From Rhizobium sp. P40RR-XXII (GTDB lineage: Bacteria; Pseudomonadota; Alphaproteobacteria; Rhizobiales; Rhizobiaceae): a stretch of 64,000 nt of DNA. The stretch is taken from NCBI RefSeq assembly GCF_012641405.1, contig NZ_JABAII010000005.1:124001-188000 (forward strand), written 5' to 3'. Position numbers and translations under genes: made by a program. The notes under the pieces are model-generated. The model searched no databases. It saw only the letters and a list, made by a program, of their open reading frames with translations, and was not told the origin of the DNA. Below are positions 46,866-56,253 of the stretch, piece by piece. Position 1 is the stretch's first letter, and each line of letters begins with the position of its first letter.

Positions 46866-47873
46866 ATGTCCAATCTGCCCCCCGGAACCGTTTTGCCCGG
46901 GCTGAGGTTCAAGCAGCGTTTTCCGCTGCTGTCCCTCGTTTTCGAGCGTTGCCTGCTCAGCATCGTCCTGCTGTTTGCGGTCTCCATCCTGATCTTCGGC
47001 GGGCTCGAAGCCCTGCCCGGCGATTTCGCCACCACCTATCTCGGCCAGTCGGCGACGCCGCAGGCCGTCGCCAATATCCGCGAGGAGCTGGGCCTCAACC
47101 GGCCCGTCGCCACCCGCTATGTGCAATGGCTTGGCAATGCAGTGCAGGGAGACTTCGGCACCTCCTGGGCCAGCAAGAATTCCGTCGGCGAACAGATCGG
47201 CAAGCGGCTTGGAAACTCCCTGTTTCTCGCCGGCTTTGCCGCCTTGATCTCGGTGCCGCTGGCCGTCTGCCTGGGCATGCTGGCCGTTCATTTCCGCAAC
47301 CGCATGCCCGACAAGATCATCAATGTCATTTCGCTGGCGGCGATTTCGCTGCCGGAATTCTTTATCGGTTATCTGCTTATCATGTTCTTCTCCGTCAAAC
47401 TCGGCGTCGCGACCTTTCCGGCGACGGTCTTCGACGGCATGGGCTTCATCGACCGGCTGAAGGCGATCGCCCTGCCGACGGCAACGCTGGTTCTGGTCGT
47501 GCTCGCGCACATGATGCGCATGACACGGGCGGCCATTCTTTCCGTGATGTCGTCGGCCTATATGGAGACGGCCGAGCTGAAGGGACTGTCCGCCTTCCGC
47601 GCCATCGTCAAGCATGCCGCCCCCAACGCGCTGGCGCCGATCATCAACGTCATCGCGCTCAACCTTGCCTATCTCATCGTCGGCGTCGTCGTCGTCGAGG
47701 TCGTTTTCGTCTATCCCGGCATGGGTCAGTACATGGTCGATGCGGTGACGGTGCGCGACATGCCCGTGGTCCAGGCCTGCGGCCTGATCTTTGCCGCCGT
47801 CTACATCTTCCTCAACATGACGGCCGATATTCTCGCCATCGTCGCCAACCCGCGCCTGAGGCATCCGCGATGA
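46866..47873 (+). CDS. Peptide-type ABC transporter permease (DppB-like)
   Basis: A 335-residue inner-membrane permease with about six helices. Motifs: LPGDFATTYLGQSATPQAV, REELGLNRPVATRYVQW, and the EAA loop YMETAELKGLSAFRAIVKHA. It overlaps the next permease gene by four bases. Confidence 0.92.
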   Translation: MSNLPPGTVLPGLRFKQRFPLLSLVFERCLLSIVLLFAVSILIFGGLEALPGDFATTYLGQSATPQAVANIREELGLNRPVATRYVQWLGNAVQGDFGTSWASKNSVGEQIGKRLGNSLFLAGFAALISVPLAVCLGMLAVHFRNRMPDKIINVISLAAISLPEFFIGYLLIMFFSVKLGVATFPATVFDGMGFIDRLKAIALPTATLVLVVLAHMMRMTRAAILSVMSSAYMETAELKGLSAFRAIVKHAAPNALAPIINVIALNLAYLIVGVVVVEVVFVYPGMGQYMVDAVTVRDMPVVQACGLIFAAVYIFLNMTADILAIVANPRLRHPR

Positions 47874-48697
47874 GATTGAAAGATATCCCCATTACCGCCT
47901 GGGTCGGCATCATCGGTATCCTGATTGCCTTCATCTGCGCGATCTTCGCGCCGTGGATCGCCCCTTACGGCGAGACGGAAGTCGTCGGCAATGTCTGGCA
48001 GCCCGCCGATACGCAATATTTTTTCGGCCTCGACAATCTCGGCCGCGATATCCTGTCGCGTCTGATCTATGGCACCCGTACGACACTGTTCGTCGCGCTG
48101 GCAGCAACGATCATTTCCTTCTCGCTCGGCATCATCCTGAGCTTTACCGCCGCCGTCTCACGCGGATGGATCGACACGGTCTTTTCGCGTTTCAACGACC
48201 TGATGATGTCGATCCCGACGCTGATCTTCGCGCTCGTCGTATTGGCTGTGCTGCCGCAGAACCTGATCGTGCTGATCCTCGTCATGGCCATCCTCGATTC
48301 CACTCGCGTCTATCGTCTCGGCCGCGCCGTGGCGCTCGATGTCGCGGTCATGGAATTCGTGGAGGCGGCCAAGCTTCGCGGCGAAGGCAAGATCTGGATC
48401 ATCTTCCGCGAGATCCTGCCGAATACGCTGTCGCCGCTGCTGGCGGAATTCGGCCTGCGCTTTGCCTTTTCGATCCTGTTCCTCTCGACGCTGTCGTTCC
48501 TTGGCCTCGGTATACAGCCGCCCTCGGCCGACTGGGGCGGCATGGTCAAGGACAACAAGGACGGCATCATCTTCGGCATCTCCGCCGCGCTCGTGCCGGG
48601 TTCCGCGATCGCGGCGCTGGCGATCTGTGTCAATCTGGTGGTCGACTGGCTCTTAAGGCGCACCTCCAGCCTCAAGGGAGGGCGTGGCGATGCCTGA
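47870..48697 (+). CDS. Peptide-type ABC transporter permease (DppC-like)
   Basis: A 275-residue permease. The DppC-type marker FFGLDNLGRDILSRLIYGTR and the EAA loop FVEAAKLRGEGKIWIIFREI are clear, with five to six helices. The frame runs far upstream, but the ATG at 47870, overlapping the DppB-like stop, is the real start. It overlaps the ATPase gene by eight bases. Confidence 0.92.
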   Translation: MRLKDIPITAWVGIIGILIAFICAIFAPWIAPYGETEVVGNVWQPADTQYFFGLDNLGRDILSRLIYGTRTTLFVALAATIISFSLGIILSFTAAVSRGWIDTVFSRFNDLMMSIPTLIFALVVLAVLPQNLIVLILVMAILDSTRVYRLGRAVALDVAVMEFVEAAKLRGEGKIWIIFREILPNTLSPLLAEFGLRFAFSILFLSTLSFLGLGIQPPSADWGGMVKDNKDGIIFGISAALVPGSAIAALAICVNLVVDWLLRRTSSLKGGRGDA

Positions 48698-50321
48698 GCT
48701 TCTTTCCGTTCGCGATCTCAAGATCGAGGCAACCAGCTATCCGCCCGGCGAGCCGCCGAAACGTGTTACCATCGTCGATGGCGTCTCCTTCGATCTTCAA
48801 AAGGGCAAGGTGCTTGGGCTGATCGGCGAGTCAGGCGCCGGCAAATCCACCATCGGCCTTTCCGCTCTGGCGTATGGCCGTGGCGGCGCCGAAATCACCG
48901 GCGGCAAGGTGCTGCTCGACGGCACCGACATCCTGCCGCTCGGCAAATCCGGCATCCGCCGGATCCGCGGCGCGCGCGTCTGCTATGTCGCCCAATCGGC
49001 CGCTGCCGCCTTCAATCCGGCGCATAGGCTGGGCGATCAGGTGATCGAAGCCACCGTCAAGCACCGCCTGATGACGAAGGAGGAGGCGAAGAAGCGAGCG
49101 CTCTATCTCTTCCGCGTCCTTGGCTTGCCCAATCCGGAAACGTTCGGAGAGCGCTATCCGCACCAGGTTTCGGGAGGGCAGCTGCAGCGCGCCATGACCG
49201 CCATGGCGCTCTGCTCCAATCCGGAACTGATCGTCTTTGACGAACCCACCACCGCGCTCGACGTGACGACGCAGATCGACGTGCTTGCGGCGATCAAGCA
49301 TGCGATCGAAGAGACGAATACGGCAGCGCTTTACATCACCCATGACCTTGCCGTCGTCGCCCAGATTTCCGACGACATCATGGTGCTGCGGTACGGCAAG
49401 ACAGTGGAATATGGTAGCGTCCAGCAGATCATCGAGGAGCCCCGACAAGACTATACCCGCGCCCTCGTCAACGTGCGCCAGGAGGCACGAACCGAAGCCG
49501 CCGACCAGTCGGCCGCGCTTCTGAAAGTCGAAAATATCAGCGCGCAATACTCCAACGGTTTCAAGGTATTGCACGATGTTTCTCTACATCTTCCGAAAGG
49601 ACAGACGCTGGCGGTGGTCGGCGAATCCGGCTCCGGCAAGTCGACACTTGCCCGCGTCATCACCGGCCTGCTGCCGCCAAGCGACGGCCGGATCTCCTTC
49701 GATGGCAAGCCACTGACACCCGCCTTGAAAAATCGCTCGCGGGAGGAATTGCGGCGTATCCAACTGATCTACCAGATGGCGGATACCGCGATGAACCCGC
49801 GCCAGACCGTGCGCGACATCATCGGTCGCCCGCTGACCTTCTATGACGGCCTGCGTGGCGCGGCAAAGACGGCACGCGTGAAAGAGTTGCTGGATCAGAT
49901 CGAGATGAGCAACGGCTTCATCGACCGCTATCCGGCCGAGCTTTCCGGCGGCCAGAAGCAGCGCGTCGCCATCGCCCGCGCACTTGCGGCCAAGCCGGAA
50001 CTCATCCTTTGCGATGAGCCGACATCGGCGCTCGATCCGCTGGTTGCCGAAGGCATTCTGAAACTGCTCATGAAGCTGCAGGAAGAGGCGCATCTTTCCT
50101 ATGTCTTCATCACTCATGACATCGCCATCGTGCGCGCCATCGCCGACAGTGTCGCGGTGATGCATCGCGGCAAGCTCGTTCGCTTCGGCCCGAAATCGCA
50201 AGCGCTTTCCCCGCCCTTCGACGACTATACCGACCTGCTGCTAAAATCCGTGCCTGAGATGGAGATCGGCTGGCTGGAGCGGGTGCTGACGACTCGGAGA
50301 ATGGAGAGCGCCGGAAATTGA
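48690..50321 (+). CDS. Dual-domain peptide-type ABC transporter ATPase (DppD-DppF fusion)
   Basis: A protein of about 543 residues with two complete ABC cassettes: Walker A GESGAGKST and GESGSGKST, signatures VSGGQLQR and LSGGQKQR, Walker B LIVFDEPTTAL and LILCDEPTSAL. Both H-loops (ITHD) are intact, so both sites should hydrolyse ATP. ATG at 48690 has GGGAGG eight bases upstream; a GTG six bases earlier is too close to it. This is the last gene of the carnitine operon. Confidence 0.92.
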   Translation: MPELLSVRDLKIEATSYPPGEPPKRVTIVDGVSFDLQKGKVLGLIGESGAGKSTIGLSALAYGRGGAEITGGKVLLDGTDILPLGKSGIRRIRGARVCYVAQSAAAAFNPAHRLGDQVIEATVKHRLMTKEEAKKRALYLFRVLGLPNPETFGERYPHQVSGGQLQRAMTAMALCSNPELIVFDEPTTALDVTTQIDVLAAIKHAIEETNTAALYITHDLAVVAQISDDIMVLRYGKTVEYGSVQQIIEEPRQDYTRALVNVRQEARTEAADQSAALLKVENISAQYSNGFKVLHDVSLHLPKGQTLAVVGESGSGKSTLARVITGLLPPSDGRISFDGKPLTPALKNRSREELRRIQLIYQMADTAMNPRQTVRDIIGRPLTFYDGLRGAAKTARVKELLDQIEMSNGFIDRYPAELSGGQKQRVAIARALAAKPELILCDEPTSALDPLVAEGILKLLMKLQEEAHLSYVFITHDIAIVRAIADSVAVMHRGKLVRFGPKSQALSPPFDDYTDLLLKSVPEMEIGWLERVLTTRRMESAGN

Positions 50322-50382
50322 AGGCTCGACATTTTCGGGCACTCACCCGGATTTGAGGGCCTCGTTGCGAAAATCGGTGTCA

Positions 50383-51168
50383 TCAATACTCTGCCGGCAC
50401 CGCGTACACTTCGGCGGAGGGATCTGCGAGGAATGAGCGTACCGTGGGTGGCAGCTGGCGTGACGACAGCGGCAGAGGTCCGCAGCGCGCGAGAAGTTCA
50501 CGCAGGTCTGGCTCGGCGCCGACATGCCGCCAGATCATCCGTGACGCATAGGGGAGATTTTCCTTTCGCCAGGAGACCCCCATTGTCGTTCCACGCAAGT
50601 AGACGCGCTGATACTCGTCGAATGGCAGGAGGATCGTCTGTGACAGTATGGGGTTCGGGCCGACGACGCGCTCCGTAATGAATATCCGGTTTCGATAGAA
50701 GGCCGCCAAACCCACATATTTTGAAAACTGCTGGATGCCGTTTCCAGGATCCCGCAGGCGCTCCATTGATTTGACATGCACAAGCCCGCCCTGCTCGATA
50801 AGGCGACTGCACGAACACACGACCATTCCAGGCCAGGACGGCGAGCGATGATAGGTCTGAAAATAGCCGATATGGCGCCGTAGCGCGGTCAGATCTCCGG
50901 GGAACGCTCTTAGGAGTTCGGAACTTTGATTGAGGTCTAGGTTCGGTTTGCGAAGCCGCTCGCGAAAGACCCTGGGAGCGAGACCAAAGTCGGCCGAATC
51001 GAGATCGAAATACTTGGCTATGCGCGCTAGGTTATGGGCAGACGGTCTCGTCTGGCCGTTGATGTATCGGTTGAATTGCTGCCGATTGATATCAATCGCG
51101 CGGCAAAGATGCGAAATGGAACGCTGCGTGGCACAGGCAATCTTGAGGTTCTCGACCAGGTGAGGCAT
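50383..51168 (-). CDS. XRE-type regulator with a large C-terminal domain
   Basis: A 261-residue protein. The N-terminal helix-turn-helix reads SISHLCRAIDINRQQFNRYI and NGQTRPSAHNLARIAKYFDL, resembling XRE regulators. The C-terminal 180 residues (LLRAFPGDLTALRRHIGYFQ, YVGLAAFYRNRIFITER) match no ligand-binding domain I know. Divergent from the second Tat binding-protein gene and tail-to-tail with the transporter ATPase, so it likely controls one or both. Confidence 0.78.
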   Translation of the reverse strand: MPHLVENLKIACATQRSISHLCRAIDINRQQFNRYINGQTRPSAHNLARIAKYFDLDSADFGLAPRVFRERLRKPNLDLNQSSELLRAFPGDLTALRRHIGYFQTYHRSPSWPGMVVCSCSRLIEQGGLVHVKSMERLRDPGNGIQQFSKYVGLAAFYRNRIFITERVVGPNPILSQTILLPFDEYQRVYLRGTTMGVSWRKENLPYASRMIWRHVGAEPDLRELLARCGPLPLSSRQLPPTVRSFLADPSAEVYAVPAEY

Positions 51169-51254
51169 TGGCAGCTCCGTCTTGATGAAGCTAGCGTAAA
51201 CTCGCTTAAAGATGCGTCAAGTCGCGAAATTGCGTGGGCCGGCCTGACCTCTAC

Positions 51255-51285
51255 GTTCCCTCTTACAAAATGGAAAAGAGGGAAC
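51255..51285 (+). promoter_or_regulatory. Hairpin that hides the ribosome-binding site of the second binding-protein gene
   Basis: GTTCCCTCTT and AAGAGGGAAC form a perfect ten-base-pair inverted repeat with an eleven-base loop. The right arm contains the AGAGGGA ribosome-binding site, and the ATG follows four bases after the stem. The same palindrome could also be an operator for the divergent XRE regulator. Confidence 0.65.
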
Positions 51286-51289
51286 TGCA

Positions 51290-52870
51290 ATGACGCATCA
51301 AAAAGAACAATCTTCGCACCTTAAAATCGGCCGCCGCCACTTTCTCGGCGGTGCCGTCGCGCTCGGCGCATTGCCGAGCCTTGCCTCAAGCCTGCTGATG
51401 CCGCGCGACGCTCGCGCTCAGGAAGCAAAACATGGCCGCCATCTGAAGCTCGGCCTCAAGGGCGGCGCCACCAGCGACGCACTCGATCCCGCAACATACA
51501 GTGCCTCCGTCCTGTTCGTCATTGGCCGCCTTTGGGGCGATACGCTCGTCGAATCCGATCCCAAGACCGGTGCGCCCCTGCCGTCGCTGGCGGCTTCATG
51601 GACGCCATCGACGGACGCGTCCGTCTGGACTTTCAAGATCAGGAACGACGTGCAGTTTCATGACGGCAGCAAGATGACCATTGCCGACATCGTCGCGACG
51701 CTGAAGCGGCACGCAGACAAAAATTCACAGTCCGGTGCTCTGGGGCTAATGGCCTCGATCACCGGTATCGAAGAAAAAGCGGGTGACCTTGTCCTGACGC
51801 TTTCGGAAGGCAACGCAGACCTGCCCCTTCTCCTGACCGACTACCACCTGATCATCCAGCCGAAGGGTGGCGTGGACAAGCCCGCAGCCGCCGTCGGCAC
51901 CGGCCCTTACATTTTGAAAAGCTTTGAACCCGGCGTTCGTGCCTCCTTTGAGAAGAACCCCAAAGATTGGCGCGCCGATCGCGGCTTTGTCGACAGCGTG
52001 GAAATACTCGTTATCAACGACAACACCGCCCGGATCGCCGCCCTGGCATCCGGCCAGGTCCATTTCGTCAACAACGTCGACCCGAAGACCGTCGCGATGC
52101 TGAAGCGCGCGCCGAATGTCGATATCGTCCGCAGTGCCGGTAAGGGCTTCTACAGTTTTCTGATGCATTGCGACACGGCACCGTTCGACAACAGCGACCT
52201 CCGGCTCGCGCTGAAATATGCCGTCGATCGCCAGTCGATCCTCGACAAGGTGCTGGGCGGCTACGGAACGATCGGCAACGACTATCCGGTCAATTCCAAT
52301 TACGCTCTCGCGCCAACCGATATCGAGCAACGTCCATATGATCCTGACAAGGCCGCCTTCCATTTCAAGAAATCGGGTCTCGATCGCCCAATTCTGTTGC
52401 GCACATCCGACGCCGCCTTTCCCGGCGCCGTGGATGCGGCAATCCTCTTCCAGCAAAGCGCGCGCAAGGCCGGAATCACAATCGATGTGAAGCGCGAACC
52501 GGAAGACGGCTACTGGACCAATGTTTGGAACAAGCAGCCCTTCTGCGCCTCCTTCTGGGGCGGCCGTCCGACACAGGATTCGCGCTATTCGACCTCCTAT
52601 CTATCGACCGCGGAGTGGAACGACACGCATTTCAAGCGCCCCGAGTTCGACAAGATGGTGCTGCAGGCAAGGTCCGAACTCGATGAGAGCAAACGCAAGG
52701 AACTTTATCGACATCTGGCTCTGCTGGTGCGAGACGATGGTGGTCTGATCCTGCCCGTCTTCAACGACTATCTCATGGCCGCCACGAAAACGCTGAAAGG
52801 ATATGTCGACGACATCGGTAACGACATGTCCAATGGCTATATCGGCAGCCGCGTGTGGTTCGACGCGTAA
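51290..52870 (+). CDS. Second family-5 ABC solute-binding protein with Tat signal
   Basis: A 526-residue paralogue of the protein encoded at 45078, alike almost throughout, e.g. EGNADLPLLLTDYHLIIQP against EGNADMPLLLTDYHLVIQP. The Tat signal is IGRRHFLGGAVALGALP, cleaved after a stretch ending RAQ. There are no permease or ATPase genes of its own; it probably docks to the DppBCDF-like transporter just upstream, widening its substrate range. Its start codon lies directly after a hairpin. Confidence 0.9.
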   Translation: MTHQKEQSSHLKIGRRHFLGGAVALGALPSLASSLLMPRDARAQEAKHGRHLKLGLKGGATSDALDPATYSASVLFVIGRLWGDTLVESDPKTGAPLPSLAASWTPSTDASVWTFKIRNDVQFHDGSKMTIADIVATLKRHADKNSQSGALGLMASITGIEEKAGDLVLTLSEGNADLPLLLTDYHLIIQPKGGVDKPAAAVGTGPYILKSFEPGVRASFEKNPKDWRADRGFVDSVEILVINDNTARIAALASGQVHFVNNVDPKTVAMLKRAPNVDIVRSAGKGFYSFLMHCDTAPFDNSDLRLALKYAVDRQSILDKVLGGYGTIGNDYPVNSNYALAPTDIEQRPYDPDKAAFHFKKSGLDRPILLRTSDAAFPGAVDAAILFQQSARKAGITIDVKREPEDGYWTNVWNKQPFCASFWGGRPTQDSRYSTSYLSTAEWNDTHFKRPEFDKMVLQARSELDESKRKELYRHLALLVRDDGGLILPVFNDYLMAATKTLKGYVDDIGNDMSNGYIGSRVWFDA

Positions 52871-52887
52871 ACATCTTTGAGATATAT

Positions 52888-54897
52888 ATGATCATGGCAG
52901 ACCGCAGCTTCACCACCATCGAAAATCACTGGATCACTCTCAAGGACGGCACGCGGCTCGCCGCGCGCATCTGGATGCCCGATGGCGCGGAGAGCGATCC
53001 CGTGCCGGCAGTCTTCGAATTCCTGCCTTACCGCAAGCGCGACGGGACGAGCCCGCGCGACGAATCCACTTATCCGGTCTTCGCCGCAGCCGGCATTGCC
53101 GGGGTCCGTGTCGATATCAGAGGCTCCGGCGAATCCAGCGGCATCATCGATGGTGAATATACCGAGTTGGAGCTCGCCAATGCCTGCGAGCTGATTGCCT
53201 GGATCGCGGCGCAGCCCTGGTCGAACGGCTCGGTCGGCATGATGGGCATTTCCTGGGGCGGCTTCAACTGCCTGCAGGTCGCGGCCTTGAAGCCTCCGGC
53301 ATTGAAGGCCGTGATATCGATCGCTTCCACGGTCGACCGCTACAATGACGACATTCACTACAAGAACGGCTGCCATCTCTCCGCCCAGCTTTCCTGGGCG
53401 GCGACCATGCTGGCCTACCAATCACGCTCGCCCGACCCGGCCATCGTCGGCGACGAATGGCGGGATATGTGGCTGCAGCGCCTCGAGCAGGAACCCTTCT
53501 TCATGGAAGAATGGCTTCAGCATCAGCGCCGCGACGACTTCTGGCGGCATGGGTCGATCTGTGATGATTTCGCGGGCTTTGATATCCCGGCCCTCGTCAT
53601 TGCCGGCTGGGCGGACGGCTATCGCAACACTCCGCTGCTTGCGGTCGAGGGCCTCGGCGAGAAGACGAAGGCGCTGATCGGTCCATGGGTCCACAAATAT
53701 CCGCATTTCGCCTGGCCGAAGCCGCGCGCCGATTTCCATGGCGAAGCCATCACGTGGTGGAACCGCTGGCTGCGCGGCGAGCCCAACGGCGCGGAGACCA
53801 TGCCATCCGTGCGCGCCTATATTCTCGATTCGATAAAGCCCGCCACGCGCCGCGATTTCGATCCCGGTTTCTGGATCGCCAAGCGTCGTTGGCGGCCGCC
53901 TGACATGCAGTACTTCTATGTCGAGCAGTTCGGCAGCTTGATGGAAGGCATGCCGATCCCGCACGCGCCGGAATATCCCGTCTATTTGCGCTCGCCGCTC
54001 GAGACGGGCACAGCCTCGGGCGAGTGGTTTACCCTGAAGCCGGACGCAGAATTGGCGATCGACCAGCGCGTCGACGATGCCGGGTCGCTGACCTTCCAGA
54101 CGACACCGCTGCTGGAAGACCATGATTATCTCGGCCGCCCCGTCGTGAGCCTGACGCTGCGATGCGACGCCGAAACCGCCAATCTCTGCGCAAGGCTTGT
54201 CGACATCCATCCGGATGGCACGGCGACCCGCGTCTCGTTCGGCGTGCTCAATCTCGCCCATCGCAATGGCAATGCTGCTCCGGAGCCGTTGATTAAGGGT
54301 CAGCTGACCACCGTGACCGTGACGCTCGATGCCTGCGGCTATCGCTTCCGCAAGGGGCACCGCATCTGTCTGTCGCTGTCGACAGCCTATTGGCCGATGG
54401 TCCTGCCGCCGCCGGAAAATCCGGGGCTGACGATCGACATCGCCTCCATCGGTCTCGCCTTGCCGCAGCTCGGTGCGCATGAGCTCATCGATGTGAAGCA
54501 GCCCGACAATCCCGATCCGCTGCCGAAATATATCGAGCATGCGCCGTCTCTAACGAAGCGGCAGGTCGTTCACGATCTGTCGGAAGGTCAAACTCGTTAT
54601 GAAATTCACGAGGATACCGGACTTCTTGAACATCCTACTACAGGTCTTTCGACCCGACAGCTGCGCGAGGAAACCTGGTCGATCGCGCCGGACGATCCGC
54701 TGTCGATGAGCGGCATCTCGACATGGACCTGCGACATGCAGCGCCCCGGCTGGTTCGTCCGCACGGTCGCGACATCATCCATATCCTGCACGGCAAAGGA
54801 TTGGATCATCAGCGCCTCCGTCATTGCCTATGAAGGCGAAATACAGATTTTCGAGAAGATATTCGAAGAGAAGCGTATTGCGCGCGACCTGATGTAG
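52888..54897 (+). CDS. CocE/NonD-family serine hydrolase
   Basis: A 669-residue cytoplasmic hydrolase of the X-Pro dipeptidyl-peptidase S15 type. The nucleophile motif GISWGG (S122) sits in the alpha/beta domain, with VRVDIRGSGESSG before it and a catalytic-acid region IAGWADGY and histidine region GPWVHKYP after it. The last third is the jelly-roll domain of CocE (VSLTLRCDAETANLCARLVD). Members cleave esters or amides. It is 17 bases downstream of the second binding protein, so it probably acts on what that protein imports, for example an ester or amide of a quaternary amine; this is inference. Confidence 0.87.
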   Translation: MIMADRSFTTIENHWITLKDGTRLAARIWMPDGAESDPVPAVFEFLPYRKRDGTSPRDESTYPVFAAAGIAGVRVDIRGSGESSGIIDGEYTELELANACELIAWIAAQPWSNGSVGMMGISWGGFNCLQVAALKPPALKAVISIASTVDRYNDDIHYKNGCHLSAQLSWAATMLAYQSRSPDPAIVGDEWRDMWLQRLEQEPFFMEEWLQHQRRDDFWRHGSICDDFAGFDIPALVIAGWADGYRNTPLLAVEGLGEKTKALIGPWVHKYPHFAWPKPRADFHGEAITWWNRWLRGEPNGAETMPSVRAYILDSIKPATRRDFDPGFWIAKRRWRPPDMQYFYVEQFGSLMEGMPIPHAPEYPVYLRSPLETGTASGEWFTLKPDAELAIDQRVDDAGSLTFQTTPLLEDHDYLGRPVVSLTLRCDAETANLCARLVDIHPDGTATRVSFGVLNLAHRNGNAAPEPLIKGQLTTVTVTLDACGYRFRKGHRICLSLSTAYWPMVLPPPENPGLTIDIASIGLALPQLGAHELIDVKQPDNPDPLPKYIEHAPSLTKRQVVHDLSEGQTRYEIHEDTGLLEHPTTGLSTRQLREETWSIAPDDPLSMSGISTWTCDMQRPGWFVRTVATSSISCTAKDWIISASVIAYEGEIQIFEKIFEEKRIARDLM

Positions 54898-54898
54898 G

Positions 54899-55819
54899 TC
54901 AGCGCTGACGGGCAAACCGGCTTGCCGCCGCACAGACGGCGGCAAAGCCGGCCCGCGCGCCTTCGCTCATATGCCGTGCCCGCAGCCAGGCATGCACCAT
55001 CTGCGGCTCCTCGCGGAACCAGACTTCAACGCCCGCCTGCGCCAGACGCGCCGCATAATTACGGCCGTCGTCACGCAAGGGATCATAATGTGCCACCGTG
55101 ATGAAGGTTGGCGGAAGACCGGCGACGGAAGACAAAGCAAGCGGCTCGGAGACCGGATTACCCGATGGAGCCTGCAGCACACTGCGGTAATAGGCGACAT
55201 CCGCGGTCGTCAACCCCGGCGCATCGGCCATTTCCTCATAGGAGCCGGAGGTAAGGTCGCCGCCGAGCGCGGGGTAGATCAAGATCTGCCCGACAATTCC
55301 TGAAAGCCCCTCGGCTTTCGCCCGCACAGCCAATCCCGCCGCCAAATTGCCGCCGGCGCTGTCGCCGATCAGGACGACCGATTTCTTTTCGGCGAGAAGC
55401 TGCTTGAGGACGGTAAAGCAATCATCCGTTTGAGCCGGCCAGCGATATTCCGGCGCCAGCCGGTAATCGACCGAGATCAACTCCGCGCCGGCATGATCGG
55501 CAATCTCGGCGCAGATGGCATGATGGCTCTCGAGCGAGCCAACGACGAAGCCGCCGCCATGGAGATAAAGGAGGTTCGTTGCCGTACGGAGATCGGCCGG
55601 CCTGTAATGCCGGACCGGGATCGTCCCGACGACCAATTCATTCCTGGTGTCCATGCCCTCGGGCAAGCGGCGATCGAAACGGGCGCATAAGGCGTCATAC
55701 CACTCACGCTGCTGCGTGATCGAAGCCGCGACCGCATCCGGCGGATAGAAGGAATCGCAGATTTCCATGAACTGCAAGATGCCTGCCTCGCTCGGCATGG
55801 GACGCTCGGCAGTAGCCAT
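54899..55819 (-). CDS. Alpha/beta hydrolase of the hormone-sensitive-lipase family
   Basis: A 306-residue esterase. It shows the oxyanion-hole motif YLHGGGFVVGS, the nucleophile LIGDSAGGNLAAG, the acid region YDPLRDDGRNYAARL and the histidine region QMVHAWL. No signal peptide. Its stop is one base from that of the convergent CocE-type gene. The natural ester is unknown. Confidence 0.9.
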   Translation of the reverse strand: MATAERPMPSEAGILQFMEICDSFYPPDAVAASITQQREWYDALCARFDRRLPEGMDTRNELVVGTIPVRHYRPADLRTATNLLYLHGGGFVVGSLESHHAICAEIADHAGAELISVDYRLAPEYRWPAQTDDCFTVLKQLLAEKKSVVLIGDSAGGNLAAGLAVRAKAEGLSGIVGQILIYPALGGDLTSGSYEEMADAPGLTTADVAYYRSVLQAPSGNPVSEPLALSSVAGLPPTFITVAHYDPLRDDGRNYAARLAQAGVEVWFREEPQMVHAWLRARHMSEGARAGFAAVCAAASRFARQR

Positions 55820-55932
55820 CGGATATCCTCGATTCGTGCGTATCCACCAAGGATAGCGCGCGGTTGCAACCGAATGCTTATCTCCCTACGGCCATCGTCG
55901 CCACGATGGCGACATTCGCCGATCGCGACGGC

Positions 55933-56055
55933 TCAGTCAGCTGCAAATACGCTGCTCGACGGCAAGGGAAAACCCGTCGGCATCTGCATGCACTGCGCGT
56001 TGGACCAGGTGAGCGCTGCAAGCGCGAGGGCCGCGCCAATTACAAGCCGAAGCAT
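55933..56055 (-). CDS. Possible 40-residue secreted peptide
   Basis: The ATG at 56055 has TGAGGAA five bases upstream. The peptide starts MLRLVIGAALALAALTW, a convincing Sec signal, and ends in a short cysteine-containing tail (CMQMPTGFPLPSSSVFAAD). The rest of the 435-base gap between the esterase and cupin genes shows no other gene. It may be a truncated remnant of a longer secreted protein. Confidence 0.4.
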   Translation of the reverse strand: MLRLVIGAALALAALTWSNAQCMQMPTGFPLPSSSVFAAD

Positions 56056-56253
56056 GATATTTCCTCATCCATGTTGCTACTATCGCAAGGTCAGTTGCCT
56101 TGCGGGCGCATTCAATCAGTACGCCTGCGCCGTGGAAGCGGCGGAGCTCCATCTATATCGGCCTGTTGAGGCTGACTTATGGCCAAGCCGTGACAAACGT
56201 TGATTGCTCGTGAACGATCCGCTCGGCGCTGGCCCGACCGCGGGGTTGGACCT

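Noticed and set aside
46808-47869. Long frame overlapping the DppB-like permease, joined to the DppC-like permease
   Set aside because: It is a chance open frame in high-GC DNA; the real DppC-like gene begins at 47870 and the DppB-like protein is clear in the other frame.
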